A stretch of DNA of 64,000 nt from Kitasatospora papulosa (lineage in GTDB: Bacteria; Actinomycetota; Actinomycetes; Streptomycetales; Streptomycetaceae). Below are positions 9,111 through 18,600 of the stretch, in pieces. The stretch is from NCBI RefSeq assembly GCF_000717245.1, contig NZ_JNYQ01000011.1, positions 196,588 to 260,587 of the forward strand. Direction: 5' to 3'. Position numbers and translations under genes: made by a program. Under the pieces are notes generated by a model. That model did no database searches and was not told the DNA's origin. It saw nothing but the letters and a program-made list of their open reading frames with translations. Each line of letters starts with the position of its first letter. Within the stretch, counting starts at the first letter, position 1.

Positions 9111-9576
9111 CACCCGGCGACCCGCTCCCGCGGCGCCGAAGAATGAGAAGCCGAGGCAGTGGTGACTTTATGCTGCGCTCTCGTCGCTCTCAGGTGGATT
9201 AGTCGCGCATCGGCCGCGACGGGAAAGCTCAGAATTTGCTCAAACTTTTTCGGGCGCCACCCTCGCGGGGGCCTGTTCCTGAGACCCGCCCGTTTCACCT
9301 GAAACGGGCGGCTCCGGTGACCGTTCGCGGACCGTCTGTGCCCGTTTGCTGACCGCATGATTCGGAACGGGGCGTTGGCGGCCCATCGGCCCCGTCCGCC
9401 GGGTAACACACGTTCATTTCGCGGAAACATCTCGACAACTCCATTGCCCCGCAGGGATTCCCGCGAGCTGACCTATGCTCAAATCTCCCCAGCATCCGTT
9501 GCGCCGGACGGTGGATTCTCTTTAGCCTCAGCGGGCAACGGTGCGAGGAGACTCGCCTGAACGAAGGGAGCGTGAC
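9111..9576. promoter_or_regulatory. Intergenic region upstream of the WXG100 operon (466 bp)
   Basis: The only long gap within the secretion cluster, and the likely promoter of the downstream small-protein genes. It is less GC-rich than its surroundings around 9160-9250. TTGCGC-N17-TTAGCC (about 9499-9527) and a TATGCT near 9474 are weak promoter candidates. A 26-bp dyad lies at 9286-9311 (separate entry). No credible ORF. Confidence 0.4.
9286..9311. promoter_or_regulatory. Perfect 12-bp dyad (operator or eccB terminator)
   Basis: CCGCCCGTTTCA-CC-TGAAACGGGCGG: 12-bp arms, 2-bp centre, 176 bp after the eccB stop and 266 bp before the first esx-like gene. The very small centre and absence of a T-run favour a protein-binding site, but a terminator hairpin closing the eccD-eccB unit is equally possible. 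Confidence 0.45.
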
Positions 9577-9912
9577 ATGGCGGACGGTTCCGGCAGGAAA
9601 GCGGAATATGCCAAGGGCTTGGGAGGTGTCTCCTCCCTGGAGTCGGCCCGGGCCGCGGTCGAGAAGATCCAGAACAACGTGGCCGAGGTCGCCGCGCGTT
9701 CGGGTGTCGGCGGCGACGAGGGCCAGGCTCTGCTGAAGCTCTTCCGCAGTTGGAACGCCGAAGCGCAGAAGGTGGTCATCCAGATCAGCAAGATGATCGA
9801 CGCGCTCCAGGAGAACGTGACCTCGGCCAACCGCCTGGCGAAGGAGAACCAGGACCTGACCGAGGTGCTCAACAGCAAGACCAGCCAGGGTGTCTTCGAA
9901 GCGCTGCGCTGA
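9577..9912 (+). CDS. WXG100-family-like secreted protein, variant motif
   Basis: A 111-residue all-helical protein with two predicted long helices around a central 'RSWNAEAQKV' turn. The Trp is at the WXG position, but the Gly is replaced (WNA). No signal peptide. ATG 9577 has AAGGGAG six bases upstream; the in-frame extension upstream lacks a ribosome site. It is followed at 94 bp by a canonical WXG100 gene, matching the usual pairing in which two such proteins form a helical-bundle heterodimer exported by the ESX machine. The family call rests on size, helices and position. Confidence 0.65.
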   Translation: MADGSGRKAEYAKGLGGVSSLESARAAVEKIQNNVAEVAARSGVGGDEGQALLKLFRSWNAEAQKVVIQISKMIDALQENVTSANRLAKENQDLTEVLNSKTSQGVFEALR

Positions 9913-10005
9913 CCCAACCCCCCAGCGGCACCCGGCCCCCTGCGAAGAGGCCGGCACCCGTGAGCTTCCCGGGCCTCGACGCCCGGCCACCCGAGAGGAG
10001 ACGTC

Positions 10006-10314
10006 ATGGCCGACGGCATCATCGATGTGCAGTACGCCACGGTCCGGAACGCGATTGAGGAGCTGAAGGGCCAGACCCAGCAGATCATCACCACCCTCAA
10101 CAACCTGGAGGACGAGCTGAAGCCGCTCGTCATGTCCTGGGAGGGTGAGGACCAGCAGATGTACCGCGGAGTCCAGGCGGAGTGGGACCAGGCCACCAAG
10201 AACATGGCCCTGCTCCTGGGCGACAGCGGTGACCTGGTCCAGAGCATCCACGACAACCACTCCCGTGACGAGCGCAAGAGCGCCGACAACTGGGGCAATG
10301 TGCGAGCTCGCTGA
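10006..10314 (+). CDS. WXG100 family type VII secretion target (ESX protein)
   Basis: A 102-residue protein with a canonical 'SWEGEDQQMY' WXG turn at about 45 flanked by two amphipathic helices. The region after the second helix holds 'WDQATKNMALLL', and the C-terminus is charged. No signal peptide, as expected for ESX substrates. A GAGAGGAG ribosome site precedes the ATG. The likely partner is the upstream variant protein. No clean YxxxD/E export tag was recognised, so the partner may supply it. Confidence 0.88.
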   Translation: MADGIIDVQYATVRNAIEELKGQTQQIITTLNNLEDELKPLVMSWEGEDQQMYRGVQAEWDQATKNMALLLGDSGDLVQSIHDNHSRDERKSADNWGNVRAR

Positions 10315-10445
10315 GGTCCTCCGTGCGGGTCGTGCGGGGGAGTCCCCCGGCACGGTCCGCACGGCAGGTCCCCGGGGCCGGCCGGACTCCACGTCGTCCG
10401 GCCGGCCCGCGTTCCGTCCGGTACCGAACGGCAGGAGGACGTCCC

Positions 10446-10910
10446 ATGGCCGGTGAGAAGGCCGACGTCAAGCATTTCGACCTCAAGCAGATGGAGAACT
10501 TCCGGGACAACGAGGTGCAGCCTGTGTACACCAGGGCGAAGAAGCACCGGGAGGACGGCGAGCCGCCCAACATCCGGCCGCTCGGTGACCTCATCGACGG
10601 GCACACCAGCCCGGACAACCTCGTCCAGGGCCAGCAGCTGCTGCGCATCGGCAAGATGGCCACCGAGGCCCTGGTCTCGGGACCCAAGCTGATCGAAGGC
10701 GTCCGTACGGCGGCCGAGGCCATCGACAAGCTGCTCGGTGACCAGATGGAGCTCTTCAAGGAGCTGCAGGAAGCTCTCACCGACACCATCGAAGAGGCCA
10801 ACAAGACCAAGAACAAGAACCTGGACGCGATCGACGCCCAGACGCTGCTGCAGACCTTCGACGAGGTCGACACGCTCACCAGCGGGTCCTCGGAGACGAA
10901 CGAGACCTGA
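10446..10910 (+). CDS. Small helical T7SS-cluster protein of unknown function
   Basis: 154 residues, rich in Asp/Glu/Lys and predicted almost wholly helical; no membrane segment or signal peptide. ATG 10446 is preceded by a strong GGCAGGAGGAC ribosome site; the longer open frame upstream is rejected because it lacks one and reads as Pro/Arg-rich non-coding sequence. I recognise no enzymatic motif. Its position between the ESX substrates and the large substrate-like protein suggests a chaperone or co-secreted partner, which is inference from context only. Confidence 0.75.
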   Translation: MAGEKADVKHFDLKQMENFRDNEVQPVYTRAKKHREDGEPPNIRPLGDLIDGHTSPDNLVQGQQLLRIGKMATEALVSGPKLIEGVRTAAEAIDKLLGDQMELFKELQEALTDTIEEANKTKNKNLDAIDAQTLLQTFDEVDTLTSGSSETNET

Positions 10911-11032
10911 TCCCCTGCCCCGCGAGGCATCGGTGCCCCGCCCGGCACACGCTGTGAGAGAGACCCGGCTGCACGTCCACACCACGGGGCGGCGCGCCGG
11001 CGCGGACGACAACAGACCAGAAAGGGTCCCCG

Positions 11033-13360
11033 GTGCCCGATAGGTACGATCCCACATCCGTCGAGAACGTCGACAAGTACGAGGACGTCGGTGGAGCATC
11101 GTCCGACACCTGGGCCGGCCTGGTCACCCACATCACCGGTTATCCGGTGCCCGACCGCACCACCATCTTCGACAAGCTCCGCTCCGACCACGGCGGCAAG
11201 CTCTTCCGGATGGACATCAAGGAGCGCAGCCTCGGCCTGCTCGTCAAGGACTCCGGCTTCCTGCAGAACAAGGGCGAGGACTACGACATATGGTTCTTCG
11301 ACGGCGGCAAGAAGCGCTCCATCATGCAGGCCCGCATCGTCTTCGAGGGGCGGGTGAAGGCCGGTGAGGAGATCATCTTCGCCGGAACCGACTCCGACGA
11401 CGTGCACAACGTCGACGTCCGTGAGGGAAACGAGTTCACGGACTACAACAAGGACAAGATGAGCACCGTCCCGCTCGCCCAGTACATGAACGGGCCGCGG
11501 GCAGCGCTTCTCGAACTGCTGACGGGCGACACGAAGAACGCCCGGTTCAGCAACCTCGGTGTGGCCGACGAGGCCGTGGTGGACCTGAACTCCTTCAACC
11601 GCGCGGGGGAGTCCTTCGACTTCGCGGCCAAGTTCTTCAAGGACCAGGCGCCGCTGCTCAAGGACTGGGAGGACCGCTTCGGCAGGGAGGACGCCAGCTG
11701 GAAGGGCGACGCCGCGGACGTCTTCCGGAGCCTGCTGAAGAAGGTCCGCGAGAACTACGACAGCTACGTCGAGACCTTCAACTCCTCGCCCGGCACGGGC
11801 GACGAGGCCGGGACGGGCAACACCCTCTACTCGCGGTCGCTGTCGCTGGGACGCTCGTACCTGGTGGACGCCGCCAACACGCTGCTGGCGGCCTGGCTGA
11901 AGTGGGCGAAGTCCCCCTACTACGACCCGCACCGGGTGCTGCGCTACGTCCTGGACGACCTCGCCCAGTGGGTGGACACCGAGAACGTGGCCAAGACGGA
12001 GATCAAGTCCTACACCAGCCGCTACTCGACGACCGTCAGCCACAGTCCGAAGGAGGGGTTCACACAGGTGCACCCCGAGTACGGGGACCTCACCGACATC
12101 GCCAACTGGGCCAAGGTCGGCGACAAGGCGGTCGAGATCTGGAACAAGGGCGTCGACGACCTGCTGATCACCCCCGCCCGTCAGGTGCAGTCCACCCTGA
12201 ACAACCACTTCCTCGACCTGGGCAAGGACTTCGCCGAGAACGTTCCCAAGCCCAAGTCGACCAGCACGGCCTCGGAGGAGTACGAGAAGAAGAAGCTGGA
12301 GGAGGAGAAGGAGGAGATCAAGAAGGAGAACGAGGAGAACAAGAAGTACCAGGACGAGCTGCGCGAGGAGCAGAGGAAGCAGCGCGAGGAGGACAAGAAG
12401 TACCAGGACGAGCTCCGCGAGGAGCAGAGGCTCCAGCGCGAGGAGGACAAGCGGCTCCAGGACGAGCTGCGCGAGGAGCAGAACAAGCAGCGCGAGGAGG
12501 ACAAGAAGTACCAGGACGAGCTCCGCGAGGAACAGAAGAAGGAGCAGGAGGAGGCCAAGAAGCTCCAGGAGGATCTGCGGAACGAGCAGAACCAGCAGCG
12601 CGACGAGGACAAGAAGTACCAGGACGAGCTGCGCGAGGAGCAGAAGCGCGAACAGGAGGAGGCGAAGCGGGAGGCCGAGGAGCAGCAGAAGCTGGTCGAG
12701 GAGAGCCTCGGCGGCCTCAACGATCCGAACGCGGTCAACACGCAGAACCTCGACGACCTGTTCAACGTGCCGGTCACCGAGAGCAACGGCGATCTCGGCA
12801 ACCTGAACAATCCGGGTGGGCCCGGCGACCTCAACAACGCGATCACCGAGGAGCTCGGCAGCCTCGGCGACGTGAACAACCCCGGTGGCGAGAACCAGAC
12901 GCCCCTGGGTGTCACACCGCCCGTGTCCCAGAACCTCGGCAGTCTCGGCAACCTCAACGGTGGCCCCGGCGGCACGAAGAACGCCACGGACGCGGCCAAC
13001 CAGGCCATCAGCCAGAACCTCGGCAGCCTCGGTGATCTGAACAGCGGGGCCGGTGGTTCCCTGGACACGCCGACCGGGGGCAGCGCGCAGCTCGGTGAGA
13101 GCGGTCTGACGACGGACTTCCCGGACGGCAGCAGTTCGACGTTCGATCCGGACAGCGGTGTGCTGACCACCACGCATCCGGACGGCAGTGTCACCACGCA
13201 GGATCTGGGCAGCGGCGCGCGGGTGACGAACCCGGACGGGTCGGTGACCTCGCTGGGTGACGACGGGAAGCTGACGACGACGTTCCCCGACGGCACGAAG
13301 CAGGTCGTGGACCCGGCGACCGGCCAGGCCCTCCTCACTGCCCACCGACTCGATCGGTGA
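11033..13360 (+). CDS. Large T7SS-cluster substrate-like protein (possible AAWG family), 5' part, ends in a frameshift
   Basis: 775 residues as read, GTG start behind GAAAGGG. Residues ~20-400 form a mixed domain beginning 'DTWAGLVTHITGYPVPDR', a pattern I associate with the Streptomyces 'AAWG family' of T7SS-linked proteins (moderate recall), and containing a WXG-like 'ASWKGDAADVF' at ~220. Residues ~439-546 are six exact 18-residue charged repeats, then a low-complexity Asn/Gly/Leu/Asp tail ('LGSLGDLNSG') and 'FPDG' repeats. The last nine residues (after 'ATGQA') are out of frame: the coding sequence evidently continues in the next frame into a second copy of a 309-bp repeat and on to 14574. 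The full protein would have about 1180 residues. No enzyme motif seen. Confidence 0.75.
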   Translation: MPDRYDPTSVENVDKYEDVGGASSDTWAGLVTHITGYPVPDRTTIFDKLRSDHGGKLFRMDIKERSLGLLVKDSGFLQNKGEDYDIWFFDGGKKRSIMQARIVFEGRVKAGEEIIFAGTDSDDVHNVDVREGNEFTDYNKDKMSTVPLAQYMNGPRAALLELLTGDTKNARFSNLGVADEAVVDLNSFNRAGESFDFAAKFFKDQAPLLKDWEDRFGREDASWKGDAADVFRSLLKKVRENYDSYVETFNSSPGTGDEAGTGNTLYSRSLSLGRSYLVDAANTLLAAWLKWAKSPYYDPHRVLRYVLDDLAQWVDTENVAKTEIKSYTSRYSTTVSHSPKEGFTQVHPEYGDLTDIANWAKVGDKAVEIWNKGVDDLLITPARQVQSTLNNHFLDLGKDFAENVPKPKSTSTASEEYEKKKLEEEKEEIKKENEENKKYQDELREEQRKQREEDKKYQDELREEQRLQREEDKRLQDELREEQNKQREEDKKYQDELREEQKKEQEEAKKLQEDLRNEQNQQRDEDKKYQDELREEQKREQEEAKREAEEQQKLVEESLGGLNDPNAVNTQNLDDLFNVPVTESNGDLGNLNNPGGPGDLNNAITEELGSLGDVNNPGGENQTPLGVTPPVSQNLGSLGNLNGGPGGTKNATDAANQAISQNLGSLGDLNSGAGGSLDTPTGGSAQLGESGLTTDFPDGSSSTFDPDSGVLTTTHPDGSVTTQDLGSGARVTNPDGSVTSLGDDGKLTTTFPDGTKQVVDPATGQALLTAHRLDR
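12347..12670 (+). repeat. Six tandem 54-bp repeats encoding an 18-residue charged helix
   Basis: Six exact-length units of the pattern 'YQDELREEQxxQREEDKK' fill this stretch. Eighteen residues equal five turns of alpha helix, and the Glu/Arg/Lys composition with i to i+4 pairing fits a long single alpha helix or coiled-coil rod. Confidence 0.85.
13022..13330 (+). repeat. 309-bp tandem repeat, copy 1
   Basis: Encodes 103 residues in frame with 11033, with three 'T/PDG' hairpin-like elements ('TTDFPDGSSSTFDPDSG', 'TTTHPDGSVTTQD', 'LTTTFPDGTKQVVDP'). Almost identical over its whole length to 13365-13673. Confidence 0.9.
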
Positions 13361-13364
13361 CCTG

Positions 13365-13673
13365 GGCAGCCTCGGTGATCTCAACAGCGGGGCCGGTGGT
13401 TCCCTGGACACGCCGACCGGGGGCAGCATCGAGCTCGGTGAGAGCGGCCTGACGACGGACTTCCCGGACGGCAGCAGTTCGACGTTCGATCCGGACAGCG
13501 GTGAGCTGACCACCACGCATCCGGACGGCAGCGTCACCACGCAGGATCTGGGCGACCTCGGGCAGGTGAACAATCCGGACGGGTCGGTGACCTCGCTGGG
13601 TGACGACGGGAAGCTGACGACGACGTTCCCCGACGGCACGAAGCAGGTCGTGGACCCGGCGACCGGCCAGGCC
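13365..13673 (+). repeat. 309-bp tandem repeat, copy 2 (shifted frame)
   Basis: Same length and almost the same sequence as copy 1, but in a different reading frame because the 34-bp linker at 13331-13364 is not a multiple of three from the upstream frame. Its own end is again followed by a frame change into the downstream ORF. Confidence 0.9.
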
Positions 13674-13716
13674 GTTCGCGGACGGTGGCTCGACGCGCTT
13701 CGATCCGGAGAGCGGG

Positions 13717-14574
13717 ATGCTCACCAGTACCGGCCCGGACGGCTCCGTCGTGGAGACCGACCTCACCCACGGGGCGAGGGTGAACAACCCTGACGGCTCC
13801 ACCACCTTCCTGGACGACGGCCAGCTGACCACCACCTTCCCGGACGGCTCCAAGCAGGTCATCAACCCGGACACCGGTGTCGCCACCGTCACCGACGCCC
13901 AGGGCAGGACCGAGACGGTGGATCTGAAGGATCTCAACACGTCCATCCCCACCAACAGTTCGGGGATCTTCGACGATCTGGGCGGACTCGGCGACCTCGA
14001 TGGTCTCAACGGCTCCGGCGGCGGTGGCGGCACCACCAGCCGCGACGTGCCGCTGTCCGAGCTGGGTCTCGGCGGGGGCCAGATCACCGCCGGCGCGTCG
14101 GGCGGCGGCATCCCGGGTGCCTCCTTGGACGGTCTGACCACGGGCCAGGTCGCCCCCCTCTCCGACAGCGTCTCCGCGGGCGCGGGAACCCCGCTCGCCG
14201 CCGCCGGGGGCGCCGGAGGCGCCCCTGGTGCCCCCGGCACGCCCGGCACGCCAGGCATGCCGATGGGCGGCGGCATGGGCGGCATGGGCGCCGGAGGGGA
14301 CAAGGGCAACGGCGAGCGGGTGCGTTCCGTCCTGGTCGACGCGGCCGAGGAGAGCGAGCGCCGCACCCGCCGCAGGCGCAGCCCGTGGAACCGGCAGGAG
14401 GACAGCGACACCTTCCTCTCCCCGGCCTCCCGGGTGACGACCACCGGCGGCGATTCCCCCGAGGAGCCGGCCGAGCCGGGCCGCAGGGTCACCACGTCCG
14501 CCGACTACCTCGAGGAGGACGCGGACGTGTGGGGCACGGAGGAAGGCGGCACCCCGTCGGTGATCGGCCGGTGA
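13717..14574 (+). CDS. 3' portion of the same large T7SS-cluster protein, separated by frameshifts
   Basis: 285 codons from the first ATG, but the reading frame is coding earlier: 'FADGGSTRFDPESG' encoded just before 13717 continues the FPDG repeat pattern of the upstream gene. Contents: two more 'PDG' repeats, Gly-rich low complexity ('GGGMGGMGAGG'), then a basic/acidic C-terminus. An ATG here would need GGAGAGCGGG as ribosome site and would start inside a repeat, so I read it as the end of the gene starting at 11033, split by two +1-type shifts. It may be a real decayed locus or a repeat-assembly error. No separate function proposed. Confidence 0.5.
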   Translation: MLTSTGPDGSVVETDLTHGARVNNPDGSTTFLDDGQLTTTFPDGSKQVINPDTGVATVTDAQGRTETVDLKDLNTSIPTNSSGIFDDLGGLGDLDGLNGSGGGGGTTSRDVPLSELGLGGGQITAGASGGGIPGASLDGLTTGQVAPLSDSVSAGAGTPLAAAGGAGGAPGAPGTPGTPGMPMGGGMGGMGAGGDKGNGERVRSVLVDAAEESERRTRRRRSPWNRQEDSDTFLSPASRVTTTGGDSPEEPAEPGRRVTTSADYLEEDADVWGTEEGGTPSVIGR

Positions 14575-14762
14575 CCACCGTTCAGGAGCGGCGCCCGCTG
14601 CTGTGAGAGGGGCCCGGACCGACCCCGGCTTCCGCAGCGGGGTCGTCACCAGGCAAGATCAACACAGTCGCCGCACGACAGGAGACCGGGGCCGGTCACG
14701 GCCCTGAGGACGCCAGGGCGTCCGGACCCACGGAAACACGGACGGAGAGGGAGGGAACGAGC

Positions 14763-15218
14763 ATGACGGAACCGCTGGAGAAGCGCCTCGAAAAGGCCAT
14801 GGCCGAACTGCAGTCGGCCCAGGAGGCTGTCGCACGCACCGAACGAGAGTTGCGGACGGCGTCGTTCGCGGCACTCTCCTCCGACCGTGCGGTCCGGGCC
14901 ACGGCGGGACCGCAGGGTGAGCTGACCGGGATCGACTTCCTGGAGAACAAGTACCGCGACATGTCACCGCAGGAGTTGGCCGCCAGTGTTCTGGAGGCGG
15001 CGAACGCGGCGCGCCTCAAGATGAACCGCCATGTGATGAAGGCGATGGCGCCCTTCACCGAGCCCAGCAGCAACGTGCCGGAGCTCAAGGGCTTCGAGAT
15101 GGACTGGGAGCGTATCTTCGGTCCCGAGGTGCTGCGCGAGGACGACGGGGACACGGCGCGTGATGCCCAGGCGGCGCCTGCCTGGCGCGACGCGATCGGC
15201 GAAGAGGGGGAGGACTGA
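14763..15218 (+). CDS. YbaB/EbfC-like protein in T7SS cluster (EspL-like)
   Basis: 151 residues: an N-terminal coiled helix (1-45, 'EKRLEKAMAELQSAQEAV'), then a YbaB-type core with the motif 'VRATAGPQGELTGIDF' and 'SPQELAASVLEAANAARLKM', the family's beta-strand plus helix signature. YbaB/EbfC proteins are small nucleoid-associated or DNA-binding dimers. A member (EspL) sits in mycobacterial ESX-1 loci, where it stabilises secretion partners. Here the stop is 2 bp before the next WXG100-like gene, so the two are co-translated. A cytosolic chaperone-like role is inferred. Confidence 0.75.
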   Translation: MTEPLEKRLEKAMAELQSAQEAVARTERELRTASFAALSSDRAVRATAGPQGELTGIDFLENKYRDMSPQELAASVLEAANAARLKMNRHVMKAMAPFTEPSSNVPELKGFEMDWERIFGPEVLREDDGDTARDAQAAPAWRDAIGEEGED

Positions 15219-15220
15219 CG

Positions 15221-15589
15221 ATGGGACAGCGGTACTACGTAGACCCGCAGCGCATCGAGGCCCTGGCCAAGCAGTTGGAGGAGATCGGCACCCTGACCAG
15301 GAGCATGACCGAGGAGTTCCTCGACGAACTGGCGCCCACGGTCAGCTGGCCGGGCACGGAGGGCGAGTTCGCCGAGAAGGCGAAGCCGCAGGAGCAGAAG
15401 GAACGGCAGACCACCAAGGACACCATGCTGTCCATCCGTGACGCGCTGGTGGGCATCACCGACGCCACGCTCAGCAACGTACGGATGATGAAGGAAACCC
15501 GCGACCGCAACATCGAGAGCCTCGAGCGGAACACCAGCCGCATCGACACCGATGGACTCGACGGCCCGGGCGGGCATGGGCGTCGCTGA
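15221..15589 (+). CDS. WXG100-like protein preceding the giant effector
   Basis: 122 residues, two long helices about a 'TVSWPGTEGEF' turn (WPG = WXG motif at ~46-48). The second helix runs through 'TLSNVRMMKETRDRNIESLERN', followed by a flexible Gly-rich tail. It starts 2 bp after the YbaB-like gene and ends 81 bp before the giant effector, whose N-terminus is itself a WXG100-like bundle. It is therefore a good candidate for the effector's secretion partner (inference from position and fold). Confidence 0.8.
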   Translation: MGQRYYVDPQRIEALAKQLEEIGTLTRSMTEEFLDELAPTVSWPGTEGEFAEKAKPQEQKERQTTKDTMLSIRDALVGITDATLSNVRMMKETRDRNIESLERNTSRIDTDGLDGPGGHGRR

Positions 15590-15670
15590 CCTCCGCGCCG
15601 CAGGCCGCTCCCACGCCACGACGGGAGCGGCCGCTCCGTCCTGCCCGCACGGGCACGAGGACGGCCCCCG

Positions 15671-18600
15671 ATGAGCATCCAGGTGTCGCCCGAGGTCAAC
15701 GCCATGATCTTCATCCTCACCGGGGAGAGGCTCATGGACGCCGACGAGGATCTCGCGTACGAGAGCCGGCGGCCCTACTCCGGCCTGGGCCGGAAGCTGG
15801 ACCGGCTGTCCTCGCTGATCGACAAGTCGGTCCACGACATCGGTGAGTCCATGCCGGACGATCTCGCCAAGTCGTACAGCAAGGCGATGGGCATGCTCAT
15901 CGACGACGGCGGCAAGAACTACCTCCGCGACTTCGCCGAGCAGCTCGACAAGATCGCCGAGGGCCGGCGGAAGACCTCCATGGACATCATGGAGTCCAAG
16001 TGGCAGGTCATCGCCGAGATCATCCGGCTGCTCATCGAGATCGCCATCTATCTGGCCATGTCCTTCTTCACCGGAGGCGCCTCGGCCAGCCAGATCATGC
16101 TGGCCAAGATGCGCAGCCGGTTCTTCATCCTCACCACGCTCAGCCACCTGCTCCAGCGGCTGCACCTCGCTCCCTCGCTGACCGAGGCGTTCGCCGAGGC
16201 GTTCACGACCTTCGCGGTGCGGATGGCGATGATGAACTTCGCCCCGGACGGCCGCCGTCCCGACGGCATCGACTGGAGCGACATAGGCAAGGCCGCCGCG
16301 TTCGGAGCGGCGGCCGGCTTCCTCACCAGCGTCTTCGACAAGTTCGCGCGCGGCATCGTCAAGAGCTTCGACAACAACTTCCTCAAGAACCCCCCGGACC
16401 TCGACTTCAAGAGTCCCCCCAATCCGAAGAACACCCCCGACCTCGACCTGCCGAACGACCGGCCGAATCCGCGGCCGACACCCGAGCCCAGCCCGAAGCC
16501 CGACCGCGACAGCCTCTTCGACGACCGCCCCGGCCCGTACGGGAACGGCCCCGGCTCGTCGAGCAACCTGCCGGTCACCTTCCGGAACAACCCGCTGTCC
16601 TTCCGCAACAACCCCGAGCTGTGGCGCAACAACCAGATCCTGCGCTTCAACGCAGACCGGCCCGGTGCGCTGGCCGGGCACTACGGGCTGAAGGGCACGG
16701 CCGACTTCCTGGCCGCCGGCTCCGGTGAGGCGCTCGCCGAGATCCTGATCAAGGGAGCCTTCGACGGCGACTGGTCCACCAGCTGGTCCACCTTCGTCGG
16801 CGCGGGCATCAGCAGTCAGGTCGAGGCCACCCTCAGCGACACGGCCGTGAACAGTGCCGCCGAGCTGCGTCACGTCATCGACAAGCTGCGCAACCCGCCG
16901 CCCACCGTGTCCGGCGGCACCACCGGCTCCGACGACGGTGCGTCGCGCTCCGCGGGCGGCCGGGACCGCACCGACGGCCCCTCGCGTCCGGGCACCACGG
17001 GCGGGGACGGCCCCACACCCACCTCGATCACGCCGGTCTCCCAGCAGACCACCGGACCGGGGACCGCCACCGGCAGCCAGTCGCCTCCGCCCTACGTCTC
17101 CGAGAACCCGCCGCCGTACACGTCCCTGGACCCGCCGCCCTACTCGCCGGGCCCGCTGCCGGTGACCGCCACCGAGAACGCGCTGTGGCAGCAGGTCCAC
17201 CAGGGTCCGGCCGAGGTGCGTGAGCAGGCGCTGCGTGACCTGGCCGCCCTGCGCGGATCCCAGCCGCCCGGCAGCTCCGAGATCGGTGTCCGCGACAGCC
17301 TGCACGGCAATCTGTCGCAGCTGCCCGAGGTCCGGGTGGTGCCCGCCGGGGGCAGCCCCGCGAACCAGATCGACACGGACGAGGTCCGCCGCGCCCTCGA
17401 CGGCTTCGGCACGCAGGTCACGGTGGACGCCCCGATCGCCGCGGGCGCCACGCCCGGCGCGGTGGACGGGCCGGGCGCTCTGGGCCCCACGCCCGGCGCG
17501 GTGGACGGCCCGGGTGCCGTGAACGGTCCCGGTACGTCCGGCACGAACGCCGGGAACTCCGTCGCACGTCCGACCGGGGACAACGCCGACCTCGTGGTGG
17601 ACCACGGCGTGGACGCGGCGCCGGAGCACGTGGAGAACGGGCCGGGCGCCGCGCCCGGAACGTCACCGGAGAACGCCACCGTGGACGTTCCGGTGGATTC
17701 CGCTGTGACATCGCCGACCCCGGAGGGCAACACGCAGGGGTCTCCCGAGAGCAACGCCCAGCGTGCTCCGGAGGGCACCACCGAGGGGGCGCCGGAGAGC
17801 GAACTCCAGACGTCCCTCGGGGAAGCGGCGGGCCGGAACGACGACACGGCCGCCGTACCGGGCGTCCAGGGGAACGCCACTCCCGTCGCCACGGGCGGCA
17901 GTCCCACGGCCTCCACCACCCCCGCGACGGGCAGCGGCGCCCGACCGGGTGGCGTGCCCACGGCGGGCGGTTCCCCCACGTCCTCCGCCCCTTCCCCGCA
18001 GGGCACCCGTGCTCCGGAGGGCGCAGCTCCGGTGGACGGCTCGCCGACCACGACGGACGACTCCCCGCAGAGCACCCCCGTTCCGGAGACCGTCGATCCG
18101 AACATGCCCGAGGCCACGACTGACCCCGACGTCACGACGAGCCCCGGCGCGAACGTCTCCGCCGCCGTCGGCGACAGCACCACGGTGGACGCCCCCACCG
18201 CTCCGGCCGCCGGCCCCACCACCGACACCACTCCCGGCCTCGCTGCCGACACCGTCACGGCTCCGCCGAAGGTGAGCACCGTCGGCTCGTTCGCGGACTC
18301 CGGGGACGTACGCGATGTCAGCGGCACCACCGACGTGAAGTCCGACCCCACACGCGCCGTGGATCCCGCCTCCACCACGGCGCCGCCCCTGACGATCGTG
18401 GTGTCGCAGGTGCCGCCGCCGGGGGAGGGGTCGCCGGAGGCGGCCGAACTGCTGGACGGAGCGGGCACCGACCGGGCGGTCGTGCTCGGGCCGGCCGTCA
18501 CCCCCGACGGGACGGGACGTCCGGTACGCGCCGCGGTCGAGCTGACCCGCGAGGGACCGGGCGCCCCGGTCCAGGTCCGCACCCTCACGGGACCGACGCC

